Positions 35,560 through 44,011 of a DNA stretch of 64,000 bases are shown in pieces. The DNA is taken from the NCBI RefSeq assembly GCF_003568665.1, contig NZ_QXMH01000002.1, positions 806,001 through 870,000 on the forward strand, in the 5' to 3' direction. This DNA comes from Chitinophaga alhagiae. GTDB lineage: Bacteria > Bacteroidota > Bacteroidia > Chitinophagales > Chitinophagaceae. The notes under the pieces are model-generated. The model was not told where the DNA came from. It ran no database searches and saw only the letters and a list, made by a program, of their open reading frames with translations. Within the stretch, counting starts at the first letter, position 1. Each line of letters begins with the position of its first letter. Made by a program: the position numbers and the translations under genes.

Positions 35560-36669
35560 ATGCAGTTACATAAAAACAAGATCAGCAGAAGGGCTTTCCT
35601 GAACCGTACCGCGCCCGCCATGGGCGCCTTGCTGCTGCCTTCACTGGTCAGCCGGGCGCTGGCCGCGCCTGCCGCGTACAACGGCCTGAAAACAAGAGGC
35701 GTGGTACTGGCGGTAGAAGACCTGGAAACGCTGAACTGGCCTTTGCTGGCCAGAGACGCCGGCCTTACCACCATTGGCACGCACATTACCCCCTCCCAGG
35801 TATCCGCCTTCATTCAATCGCCCAAAGGGCAGCAGTTCCTGGCGGATTGCAAACAATACAACATTGCCGTGGAGCATGAGCTGCATTCCATGCATGACCT
35901 GCTGCCGCGAGACCTGTTTGCCAAAAACCCGGAAATGTTCCGCATGAACGAGCAGGGCACGCGGGTGCCTGACTACAATTGCTGCGTCAGCTCCACCGCC
36001 GCGCTGAACATTATTGCGGAGAACGCCGTGAAATACGCCGCTGTGCTTACGCCCACCACCGGCCGTTATTTTTACTGGATAGATGATGCCGTGCCCATGT
36101 GCAAATGCCCGCAGTGCAAGGGCCTCTCCGATACAGACCAGGCGCTGGTCATAGAGAACGCCATCATCAGGGCGTTGCGGAAAAAAGACCCCCGGGCCTC
36201 GCTGGCCCACCTGGCTTACGTCAACACCATGCCGCCGCCGAAAAACATCAAACCGGAAGAAGGCATCTTCCTGGAGTTTGCGCCAATTTACCGGCAATGG
36301 GACCACCCGTTGTCAGACACCGCCGCGGGCGTAGATGCGCCCAAACAGGGCAACGGCGGCCGCCTTACGCATGGAGAGACCTTGCGGCTGCTGCATGAGA
36401 ACCTCGCCGTTTTCCCCGCCGCTACCGCGCAGGTGCTGGAATACTGGCTGGATGTATCGCTGCAGAGCAAATGGAAAAAACCGGCGCGGCAGGTAGACTG
36501 GCATCCGGCCGTTTGCAGCGCGGACGTGAAGACGTACGCCGATGCCGGCATCCGCCACATCACCACCTTTGCCGTATATATAGACGGGCAGTACAAGGAG
36601 ACGTACAAAGACCTGGCTTTTGTGAAGGAATACGGGAAGATATTGAAGGCGTACGGTGTGAAGCAATAG
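35560..36669 (+). CDS. Tat-exported DUF4838-like protein (locus C)
   Basis: A 369-residue exported protein with a twin-arginine signal (SRRAFLNRTAP). The mature part resembles DUF4838, a TIM-barrel-like domain found in alpha-glucuronidase-like and other exported proteins: DAGLTTIGTHI, a YFYWIDDAVPMCKCPQC segment with three closely spaced Cys, FLEFAPIYRQWDHPL, and VLEYWLDVSLQSKW. The CKCPQC group could bind zinc. Catalytic residues are not established for the family. It closes the operon, 32 bases after the CBM9-like gene, so it probably acts on the locus C substrate. Confidence 0.7.
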   Translation: MQLHKNKISRRAFLNRTAPAMGALLLPSLVSRALAAPAAYNGLKTRGVVLAVEDLETLNWPLLARDAGLTTIGTHITPSQVSAFIQSPKGQQFLADCKQYNIAVEHELHSMHDLLPRDLFAKNPEMFRMNEQGTRVPDYNCCVSSTAALNIIAENAVKYAAVLTPTTGRYFYWIDDAVPMCKCPQCKGLSDTDQALVIENAIIRALRKKDPRASLAHLAYVNTMPPPKNIKPEEGIFLEFAPIYRQWDHPLSDTAAGVDAPKQGNGGRLTHGETLRLLHENLAVFPAATAQVLEYWLDVSLQSKWKKPARQVDWHPAVCSADVKTYADAGIRHITTFAVYIDGQYKETYKDLAFVKEYGKILKAYGVKQ

Positions 36670-36689
36670 CGAAGACTTGCACTGATGAG

Positions 36690-36719
36690 GCCCCTGTGTG
36701 TTTTACCACGCGCAGGGGC
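36690..36719. terminator. Weak bidirectional hairpin between convergent genes
   Basis: Seven-bp stem GCCCCTG/CAGGGGC, extendable with G-T pairs, between the DUF4838-like gene and the convergent transporter gene. There is no clear T-run on either side, so terminator function is only likely from position. Confidence 0.4.
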
Positions 36720-36720
36720 T

Positions 36721-37608
36721 TCATGCTTTCCGCTGGCTGCTCAGCCATATCCCCGCCAGCACCAGCACTCCGCCCGCCAGCTGCAGCGCCGTGAGTTTGT
36801 CTTTCAAAAAAATAAAAGCGATCAGCGCCCCAATTACCGGGATCAGGTTCAGAAAATTGCCTACCTGCGCGGCGGGCAGGCTTTCCAGTGCCTTGTTGTA
36901 CATAAAATAGGCGAGGGCGGAAGCAAAGATGCCCAGGTACGCTATGCCTGCCCAGGCTTTCAGCGGTACAGGCGGCATGCCGTGCTGATACAGCTCGTAC
37001 AGCGGCACCGGTAAAGACAGTGCCGTGCCAATAAAGGTGCTTACCGTTGTAATGAGAACGGTGTCTGTATCTTTCAGGCTGCGCGCCAGCAAAGTGTACA
37101 CGCTCCACAGGGAAATGGCGGCTACAATGAGGGAACTGCCCAACAGGGCGTTGGCGGACTTCTGCGCGTTGCCTACAAACCCCACCAGTATAACGCCTGT
37201 AACAGACAGCAAAATACCGGCTATGGTAGTTTTGGCAAGGTGCTCTTTCAATATCAGCGCGGCGGGCACGGCAATGGCCACCGGCACCAGCCCCTCTATC
37301 AGCGCGCCGGTGGAGGCGGCCACGTATTTCATGCCGGTGTTGAAGCAGAAGTAATAAAAGGTGGTGCCGGCCAGCCCCATCAACACCAGTTGTTTATAAG
37401 GCAGGGGCTGCTTCACCTGCCGCCGCCGCACCAGGTAAAACGGCAGTAGTGCCAGGCAGGCCACCACGTTGCGGATACCGGCAGAGAGCACGGGCGACAT
37501 TTCCGTTACCACTATTTTGGTAACGGTGAAGGAGCTGCCCCAGATGAGCATAACGAAAATGATACTGATAAGGCCCTTGATGCGGCCGGCGGGTGCGTGT
37601 TTTTCCAT
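36721..37608 (-). CDS. EamA-family (drug/metabolite transporter) membrane protein
   Basis: A 295-residue inner-membrane protein with about ten predicted helices in two EamA repeats. The first begins with ISIIFVMLIWGSSFTVTKIV, and the second (about residue 155 on) begins with ALLGSSLIVAAISLWSVYTLLAR. The end SSQRKA is cytoplasmic. Such carriers export amino acids, metabolites or drugs; the substrate cannot be told. The frame extends to 37830 but that overlaps the divergent gene's promoter and 5' end; ATG 37608 gives the usual start. It is divergent to the dehydrogenase gene and convergent with locus C. Confidence 0.88.
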   Translation of the reverse strand: MEKHAPAGRIKGLISIIFVMLIWGSSFTVTKIVVTEMSPVLSAGIRNVVACLALLPFYLVRRRQVKQPLPYKQLVLMGLAGTTFYYFCFNTGMKYVAASTGALIEGLVPVAIAVPAALILKEHLAKTTIAGILLSVTGVILVGFVGNAQKSANALLGSSLIVAAISLWSVYTLLARSLKDTDTVLITTVSTFIGTALSLPVPLYELYQHGMPPVPLKAWAGIAYLGIFASALAYFMYNKALESLPAAQVGNFLNLIPVIGALIAFIFLKDKLTALQLAGGVLVLAGIWLSSQRKA

Positions 37609-37669
37609 ATGGCAATATGTAATATAACAAATCCCCGGAGCATGCAAATAATCCGATTCATTAACTTTA

Positions 37670-38545
37670 ATGAAAAATACAGCCATGATAAAAGCATTTT
37701 TGGGTACCGGCCTGCTGGGCGCAAATTTTGTAAAGGCCATGCTAGACAGGGGAGAGCAGGTACAGGTATGGAACCGGAGCGCCGCTAAGGCCGCCGCGCT
37801 GGAAGCGCTGGGCGCGCGCGTGTGCGCCACCGCCGCGGATGCCGTGAAGGGCGCGGATTATGTACACCTCACCCTGCGCGATGACGCCAGCGTGAACGAG
37901 GTGCTGGCCGCCGCGGCGCCGGGCCTGCAGGTGGGCGCGGTGATCATTGACCACACCACTACCTCCGCCGCCGGAGCGGTAGAACGTACAAAAGAATGGC
38001 AAGCGCGCGGTTTCACCTACCTGCACGCGCCCGTATTCATGGGGCCCGCCAATGCAAGGGAAGGCAGCGGTTTTATGCTGGTGTCCGGCAACCAGGAGGT
38101 GATAACGGCGGTACAGCCGTTGCTGGACAAAATGACGGGCAGGGTGCTCAACTTTGGCCCGGAAGAAGGCAAGGCCGCCGGCATGAAACTCATCGGCAAC
38201 TGTTTCCTGGTGGCCTTCACCGCCGGCCTCTCTGATACGCTGGGCCTGGGTAAAGCGCTCCATATTTCCGTGCAGGACATGAACGCCCTGTTTGACGCCT
38301 GGAACCCCGCCACCATGATACCCGCGCGCCTGCAGCGCATGACCAGCGGAGATTACAGCAAACCCTCCTGGGAGCTGGCCATGGCCCGGAAAGATACACA
38401 GCTGTTCATGAACACGGTACAGGGCAACGGCGCGTTGACCGTTATCCCGGCCATTGCCGCTGAAATGGACCGCTGGATAGAGAAAGGTTTCGGCAACAGT
38501 GACTGGACGGTGATAGCGAAAGATGTGGCAGCGGGGCTGAAATAG
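37670..38545 (+). CDS. NAD(P)-dependent beta-hydroxyacid dehydrogenase (HIBADH/6PGDH family)
   Basis: A 291-residue cytoplasmic dehydrogenase. Rossmann motif GTGLLGANF with NR after strand two (VWNRSAAK), which favours NADP. Substrate-binding segment DHTTTSAAGAVERT, and catalytic K173 with N177 in AAGMKLIGN. The C-terminal all-helical domain follows. Substrates of the family include 3-hydroxyisobutyrate, tartronate semialdehyde and succinic semialdehyde. Starts at 37670 and 37685 are both plausible; a -7-like element (TAACTTTA, 37662) would make the message almost leaderless and favour 37685. No functional link to the neighbouring transport loci is evident. Confidence 0.88.
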   Translation: MKNTAMIKAFLGTGLLGANFVKAMLDRGEQVQVWNRSAAKAAALEALGARVCATAADAVKGADYVHLTLRDDASVNEVLAAAAPGLQVGAVIIDHTTTSAAGAVERTKEWQARGFTYLHAPVFMGPANAREGSGFMLVSGNQEVITAVQPLLDKMTGRVLNFGPEEGKAAGMKLIGNCFLVAFTAGLSDTLGLGKALHISVQDMNALFDAWNPATMIPARLQRMTSGDYSKPSWELAMARKDTQLFMNTVQGNGALTVIPAIAAEMDRWIEKGFGNSDWTVIAKDVAAGLK

Positions 38546-38563
38546 AATTTACAATTCCAGGGC

Positions 38564-38592
38564 TTGCCGGAACTGTTTTTTTCTTACTTTTA
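38564..38592 (+). promoter_or_regulatory. Bacteroidota promoter of the locus D sigma gene
   Basis: TTG (38564-38566), 18 bases including a T-run, then TACTTTTA (38585-38592). This is a good match to TTG/TAnnTTTG. The transcript would start about 35-40 bases before ATG 38636. Confidence 0.55.
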
Positions 38593-38635
38593 GTCCGTAG
38601 CGTAACCAAAATCTGCAAAATTCCGTTCTACAGGT

Positions 38636-39232
38636 ATGCGAAATGTTCCACATAGCGAAAGCGAATTGCTGCGTATGATTGCTGCCGGAGATGAGCATGC
38701 TTACCAGACCGTGTTTGAGCGCTATTGGGACCCCATTTATTCTACCGCCCTGCTGCTGACCAAATCTCCCGCCATGGCGGAAGACGTGGCGCAAGACGTA
38801 TTCACCATGCTTTGGGAAAAGAGGGCCGCGCTGGTTTCCGTGGAGAAGCTGGAAGGTTTCCTGTTCATCACTGCCCGCAACATGATCTACACCCGTTTCC
38901 GCAAGCTGGCCTCCGGCCATGCCTACCGCTGTTATGTGCTGGATTGTTTTGGCGAAGAGGGCGGCCGCCGGGCAGATGAATCAACCGAGGTCAGGGAACT
39001 GGAGCAGACCATTCTCCGCGCCATACAAAAGCTGCCGCCCCAGCAGCAGAAGGCCTTCCGGCTTAGCCGTTTCGAGGGCATGCGCCATGAGGAAATTGCT
39101 GTTACCATGGGCCTTTCCCGCGTTACTATCAAGAGCTACATTGTACAGGCCATTGCCACTCTCCGCAAAACATTGGCCAACAACCCTTCCGGCGCCCTCC
39201 TCATACTCTGGGGCCTGGTTTTCCTGCAATAA
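38636..39232 (+). CDS. ECF RNA polymerase sigma-70 factor (FecI-type, locus D)
   Basis: A 198-residue ECF sigma factor. Region 2 is about residues 22-92 (AYQTVFERYWDPIY, AEDVAQDVFTMLW, EGFLFITARNMIYTRFRK). Region 4 is about 128-182 (LPPQQQKAFRLSRFEGMRHEEIA, then MGLSRVTIKSYIVQA). A hydrophobic tail (GALLILWGLVFLQ) ends it, as in the locus C sigma factor. It has its own promoter. The fecR and STN-SusC genes follow in the same order as at loci A and C. Confidence 0.92.
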   Translation: MRNVPHSESELLRMIAAGDEHAYQTVFERYWDPIYSTALLLTKSPAMAEDVAQDVFTMLWEKRAALVSVEKLEGFLFITARNMIYTRFRKLASGHAYRCYVLDCFGEEGGRRADESTEVRELEQTILRAIQKLPPQQQKAFRLSRFEGMRHEEIAVTMGLSRVTIKSYIVQAIATLRKTLANNPSGALLILWGLVFLQ

Positions 39233-39318
39233 TTTTTTTTTGGAACAGGCACCTCCTGTTGCCGCGGTTGCACGTCTTTATAATGTCAGGGGCATTCCCG
39301 GCCACTATAAAACACGTT

Positions 39319-40473
39319 ATGGACCAGCAAAGATTCTCCGCACTATTGGAAAAATACCTCAGCGAAGACCTGAGCCGGGAAGAGGCTGCCCGCCTGCTTG
39401 ACTCACTGGAAAATGAGGAGATGCGCCAGCAATGGGAGGAAGCCATTGGCGCCCTCCTGGCCAACCGTTCTGTACACGGCCTTTCTGACCCGGCCCGCAT
39501 GCAGGCCGTCCGCAAATCCATTACCGCCCGCCCTGCCTTCCGTATCAGGAAAATATTGCCTTATGCCGCCGCCGCGGCCGTGGCCGCGCTGGCCATTGCA
39601 GGCCTGGCGTACCTGTTCAGGCCTGTTCGTGTGAACGCGCCGGTGGCCAAACATACCAGCCCGCTGCAGGTAATGCCCGGCGGCAACAAAGCGGTATTGA
39701 CGCTGGCAGACGGCAGCCACATCACGCTGGACAGCGCGGGCAACGGCGCTATTGCCAGCCAGGGCAACGTACAGGTAGTGAAAACAGGCAGCGGGCAGCT
39801 GGCCTATAACGCCGGCAGCGGCAGCGCGGGCAGTGAAGTGAGCTACAACGTGCTGTCTACGCCCAGGGGCGGCCAATACAAGGTGATTTTGCCGGACGGT
39901 ACGGAGGTATGGCTGAATGCGGCCTCCACCTTGCGTTTCCCCACCGCCTTCACCGGCAAGGCCAGGGAAGTGCAGCTCAATGGGGAAGCCTATTTTGAAG
40001 TAGCCCGGAACGAGCAGATGCCTTTCAGCGTAAAGGTGAAAGATATGGAAGTACAGGTGCTCGGCACGCACTTCAACGTAATGGCTTACCACGATGAGCG
40101 CAGCATCCAGACCACACTGCTGGAAGGCGCGGTGAACGTGCGGCACGGCGGCGAGCGGGTGCGGCTGGCACCGGGGCAGCAGGCGCGGCTGGGCGCGGAA
40201 GGCCGGGTAACGGTGAATAACAACGTGGATGTGGAAGAAGTGGTGGCCTGGAAAAACGGCTACTTCCATTTTAACCGGGAATCTCTGGAAGGTGTCATGC
40301 GCCAGGTAAGCCGCTGGTACGATGCGGAGGTGACCTACGAGGGCCAAGGCCCCGTGCGCGAGTTCGGCGGCAAGATCAGCAGGAGCAGCAGCATTACAGA
40401 AGTGTTGAAAATACTGGAAATGACGAAGGTGCAGTACAGGATAGAAGGCAAAAAAATTATCATCACACAATAG
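39319..40473 (+). CDS. FecR-family anti-sigma factor with DUF4974 domain (locus D)
   Basis: A 384-residue single-pass anti-sigma factor: cytoplasmic part 1-76 (FSALLEKYLSEDLSREEAARL), transmembrane helix about 78-98, a periplasmic PGGNKAVLTLADGS and LDSAGNG segment, FecR domain about 175-280 (TPRGGQYKVILPDGTEVWLN, GEAYFEVARNEQMPF, VLGTHFNVMAY), and a DUF4974 C-terminus (about 310-383). It is closest in wording to the locus A FecR, which suggests duplication. The frame opens with TTG 39259 and ATG 39283, but ATG 39319 fits the family N-terminus. Confidence 0.92.
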   Translation: MDQQRFSALLEKYLSEDLSREEAARLLDSLENEEMRQQWEEAIGALLANRSVHGLSDPARMQAVRKSITARPAFRIRKILPYAAAAAVAALAIAGLAYLFRPVRVNAPVAKHTSPLQVMPGGNKAVLTLADGSHITLDSAGNGAIASQGNVQVVKTGSGQLAYNAGSGSAGSEVSYNVLSTPRGGQYKVILPDGTEVWLNAASTLRFPTAFTGKAREVQLNGEAYFEVARNEQMPFSVKVKDMEVQVLGTHFNVMAYHDERSIQTTLLEGAVNVRHGGERVRLAPGQQARLGAEGRVTVNNNVDVEEVVAWKNGYFHFNRESLEGVMRQVSRWYDAEVTYEGQGPVREFGGKISRSSSITEVLKILEMTKVQYRIEGKKIIITQ

Positions 40474-40517
40474 CACATCCGTTATGAAAAAAAACAGGCG
40501 ATTATGAAAAAACACCA

Positions 40518-40576
40518 TTGCCCTTAAATGGAACCGGACCCGATGGCACTCGGATCCGGCAAGTTGATAAGGGCAA
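40518..40576 (+). other. Two-part hairpin between anti-sigma and SusC genes (locus D)
   Basis: An outer 9-bp stem (TTGCCCTTA/TAAGGGCAA, 40518-40526 with 40568-40576) encloses an inner stem CCGGA(C)CCGA/TCGG(A)TCCGG. It lies 45 bases after the fecR stop. No T-run follows, so attenuation or RNA processing is likelier than plain termination. Confidence 0.6.
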
Positions 40577-40610
40577 CCCATGATGCATTGGAAACACGGT
40601 ACTCCACGTT

Positions 40611-40627
40611 CCCGGCTGGTAGCCGGG
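40611..40627 (+). other. Short strong hairpin before the locus D SusC start
   Basis: Perfect 7-bp stem CCCGGCT/AGCCGGG with a 3-base loop, followed by a short ATTTTATT tract 30 bases before the SusC ATG. Possible attenuator. Confidence 0.55.
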
Positions 40628-40658
40628 CAGGATTTTATTACCCTAACAAACCAAAAGT

Positions 40659-43600
40659 ATGCTTTTTAGTTCTATTTGTACGCGGTATTTTAAACGGCGA
40701 TTGATTGCCAAAACGCTGCAGGTTATGAAGATTTCCGCAATTATTTTATTGGCTACCTGCCTCCACGTCAGCGCCAAAAGTTACGCTCAGAACGTAACCA
40801 TTTCTGAAAAGAACATCTCTCTCGAAACATTGTTCCGGTTTATTGAAAAACAAACGGGATACGTTTTTTTCTTTGACCACAAACTGATTGACAAAGCGCC
40901 GAAGGTCTCGGTGAACTTTAGAAAGATGCCGCTGGAAAAAGCGCTGAACGAAAGCCTGAAAGACCAGGCGCTCACCTATTCCATGGTGGGTAAGAACATT
41001 GTAATAAAACAGAAGGAAGTATACCAGCCCATGTCTTTCCTGAGAGGCCTGGTGCAGGATACCATGCTGAACGTCAACGGCCGGGTAACGGATGTTGCAG
41101 GCGCGGCATTGCCCGGCGCTACCGTGGTGATGAAAGGCACCACCACCGGGGCGGCTACTGACGCCAACGGTTATTTTAAGCTGCGCGTGCCGCGGGGCGC
41201 TACGCTGGTAGTGACCTATATTGGCTTCAAAAGCGAGGAGGCCGTGGCGCAGAACGAGCAGCCCCTGAACTTTTCGCTGGAAGAGCAGGTGAGCAGCACC
41301 GAGGAGATAGTGGTGATCGGCTACGGTTCTATCAAAAAGAGCGACCTCACCGGCTCGCTGAGCCAGGTGAAATCCAAAGATATTACCTCATACCCGTCTA
41401 CCAATATCATGCAGGCGCTCAACGGCCGTGCGGCCGGTGTACGGGTAGTGCAGAACAACGGCTCGCCCGGTGGCGGCATCAGCGTGCGTATCAGGGGCAC
41501 CAACTCCATCAAGGGTGGTAACGAGCCGCTGTACGTGATCGATGGGTTCCCTTATAACGGCAATCCTACTTTCCTGCAGAACTCAGACATTGCTTCTATC
41601 GAAATATTGAAAGACGCGTCTTCTACCGCCATATACGGCTCCCGCGGCGGTAGTGGCGTGGTAATGATCACCACCAAGAGCGGCCGCAAACAAAGCTATA
41701 CTACGGTAGATGTGGATGCAGGCTACACCACACAAATGGTGTCTAAAAAAATGCCGCTCATGAACGCACAGCAATATGCGCTCCTCTATAACGAGCAGGC
41801 CAAGAATGACGGGCTGGCGCCGTATTTCACCCAGCAGCAGATAGACAGCCTGGGCCAGAACGCGGGTACGGACTGGCAAGACCTGGTGCTGCGCAATGCA
41901 CCCATTTATAACATCAGCGCTACGGTGAACGGTGGTTCGGAAAAAACAAAGTTCTCGCTCTCGGGTTCGGCCTTCCTGCAAGACGGTATTGTAAAGGCCA
42001 GCGATTATAAGCGCTACAATATCCGGGGCAATATTGAGCATGATATCAGCAAAGTATTTACCGTATCTGTCAATACCATCCTCACCCGCCTCAACAGCGC
42101 GCGGCAAAATTCCAGCCTGGGCAACCGCGGCAGTGACCTGATCTCCGCCATGCTGATGGCCCCGCCTTCCCTCACGCCTTACCTGCCTGATGGTACGTAC
42201 AGGAGGCTGAATACCGCCTATCCCTTTATCTCCAACGTAATTATCAATCCGCTGGTGCCTATTAATAACCAGACAGACCTCATCAAGGGAGACCGTGTGC
42301 TGACCAATGCTGCCGTTACCATCAAACCGCTGGACGGGCTCAGCATCAAAATATCAGGCGGTATAGACAACCTGAACGACAGGGTAGACAGGTATACGAA
42401 AAGGGAACCCACTACTAACTCCGTGGGCAGCGCAGGTATAGAGACCACGCAGCAAACCGGCCTGCTGAGTGAGAATGTGATCACCTATATGAAAGAGATC
42501 AACAAACATTCTTTCACGGTGATGGGCGGGTTTACTTACCAGGATAATGTGACCACTACGCTCAACGGATCCGGCACCGGTTTTCTCTCCGATGTTACCG
42601 GCACTGGAGACCTGAACAGCGCCAATACGCCTGGCATTCCCGGCAGCGGGTATTCCAAATGGGTATTACTGTCTTACCTGGGCAGGTTGAATTATTCTTT
42701 TAACGACAAGTACCTCTTTACCGCTAGCATCCGCAGGGACGGGTCATCCCGCTATTCAAAGAAAAACCAGTGGGAGAATTTCCCTTCCGCAGCCTTTGCC
42801 TGGAAAGCGTCTAACGAAGACTTCCTGAAACAGTCCCGCGTGATCTCCGACTTGAAGCTGCGTACCAGCTATGGCCTCTCCGGCAATACATCTATTGCGG
42901 CTTACCAGACGCTGAACCAGCTCGGCTCTTTCAATACTATATTTGGAGATCAGTTGCATGTGGCGTTTGCGCCCGGTACTACGCTGCCTGGTGACCTGAA
43001 ATGGGAAATTACCCGCCAGCTGGACATTGGGGCAGATATCGGTTTCCTGCGGAACGGGCTGCGCCTTACGCTGGACTATTACCGGAAAAAGACCGTTAAC
43101 CTGCTGAATGACGTGCCGTTGCCAGCCTCCCAGGGTTATAACATTACCGTGCAGAACGTGGGAGAAGTAGAAAATAGAGGCTTTGAAGTGGGGCTGGATG
43201 CGGACATACTGAAACGTGAAGTGAACTGGACGGTGAATGCCAACATTGCCTTCAACCGCAACAAGGTGCTGAAGCTGTATAACGGGCAGGATATAGTAGG
43301 CAGGGCCTTTTACACCGGCTCGCTGAACGACTATGTGAACCTGCTGCGCGAAGGCCAGCCGATGGGCATCTTTTACGGGTATAAAGAGATAGGCTATACT
43401 CCCACGGGTACCCTGCAGTATGAAGATGTGAATAAAGACGGCATGATCAACGCGGCAGATAAAACTTTCATCGGCGATCCCAACCCTGATTTTATCTATG
43501 GCCTCAACTCCGTAGCCAGCTGGAAAGGGCTGGAGCTGACGGTGTTCATACAGGGTTCGCAAGGCAATGATATATTCAACCTGAACAACGCCGCCGCCCT

Positions 43601-43982
43601 TGACCTGGGCATGGGCCTCAACCTGCCGCGCGGGGTGTATGAAAGCCACTGGACGCCGGAGAACCCCAATGCCAAATACCCGAAAATAACGCGTACGCTG
43701 AACGGCAACATGTCTACCCGCTTTGTGGAAGACGGTTCCTACCTCCGTTTCAAGAACATACAGCTGGCCTATAACCTGCCGGTACAGCGGTTGAACTGGA
43801 AATGGATCAAATCCGCCCAGGTATACGGCAGCGCGCAGAACCTGATCACGTTCACCAAATACTCCTGGTACGATCCGGAGGTGAACGCATATGGCGGTTC
43901 CAATTCCATTAACCAGGGTATAGACTACGCCATCTATCCCACCAGTAAATCCGTAACGTTCGGTATCCGGTGCGGCTTCTGA
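40659..43982 (+). CDS. SusC/RagA TonB-linked outer-membrane transporter with STN domain (locus D)
   Basis: A 1107-residue outer-membrane transporter. Basic leader, then signal peptide MKISAIILLATCLHVSAKSYAQ. STN domain about 47-108 (NVTISEKNISLETLFRFIE, FFFDHKLIDKAPKVSV). Carboxypeptidase-like domain about 140-215 (VNGRVTDVAGAALPGATV), then VVIGYGSIKKSDLTG, plug with LKDASSTAIYGSRGGSG, and a barrel ending GIRCGF. It pairs with the sigma/FecR genes upstream and the SusD gene downstream. The start follows AAAAGT like that of the locus C SusC. Confidence 0.93.
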   Translation: MLFSSICTRYFKRRLIAKTLQVMKISAIILLATCLHVSAKSYAQNVTISEKNISLETLFRFIEKQTGYVFFFDHKLIDKAPKVSVNFRKMPLEKALNESLKDQALTYSMVGKNIVIKQKEVYQPMSFLRGLVQDTMLNVNGRVTDVAGAALPGATVVMKGTTTGAATDANGYFKLRVPRGATLVVTYIGFKSEEAVAQNEQPLNFSLEEQVSSTEEIVVIGYGSIKKSDLTGSLSQVKSKDITSYPSTNIMQALNGRAAGVRVVQNNGSPGGGISVRIRGTNSIKGGNEPLYVIDGFPYNGNPTFLQNSDIASIEILKDASSTAIYGSRGGSGVVMITTKSGRKQSYTTVDVDAGYTTQMVSKKMPLMNAQQYALLYNEQAKNDGLAPYFTQQQIDSLGQNAGTDWQDLVLRNAPIYNISATVNGGSEKTKFSLSGSAFLQDGIVKASDYKRYNIRGNIEHDISKVFTVSVNTILTRLNSARQNSSLGNRGSDLISAMLMAPPSLTPYLPDGTYRRLNTAYPFISNVIINPLVPINNQTDLIKGDRVLTNAAVTIKPLDGLSIKISGGIDNLNDRVDRYTKREPTTNSVGSAGIETTQQTGLLSENVITYMKEINKHSFTVMGGFTYQDNVTTTLNGSGTGFLSDVTGTGDLNSANTPGIPGSGYSKWVLLSYLGRLNYSFNDKYLFTASIRRDGSSRYSKKNQWENFPSAAFAWKASNEDFLKQSRVISDLKLRTSYGLSGNTSIAAYQTLNQLGSFNTIFGDQLHVAFAPGTTLPGDLKWEITRQLDIGADIGFLRNGLRLTLDYYRKKTVNLLNDVPLPASQGYNITVQNVGEVENRGFEVGLDADILKREVNWTVNANIAFNRNKVLKLYNGQDIVGRAFYTGSLNDYVNLLREGQPMGIFYGYKEIGYTPTGTLQYEDVNKDGMINAADKTFIGDPNPDFIYGLNSVASWKGLELTVFIQGSQGNDIFNLNNAAALDLGMGLNLPRGVYESHWTPENPNAKYPKITRTLNGNMSTRFVEDGSYLRFKNIQLAYNLPVQRLNWKWIKSAQVYGSAQNLITFTKYSWYDPEVNAYGGSNSINQGIDYAIYPTSKSVTFGIRCGF

Positions 43983-44011
43983 TCAAATTTTATTACACTA
44001 AGACATTACAT

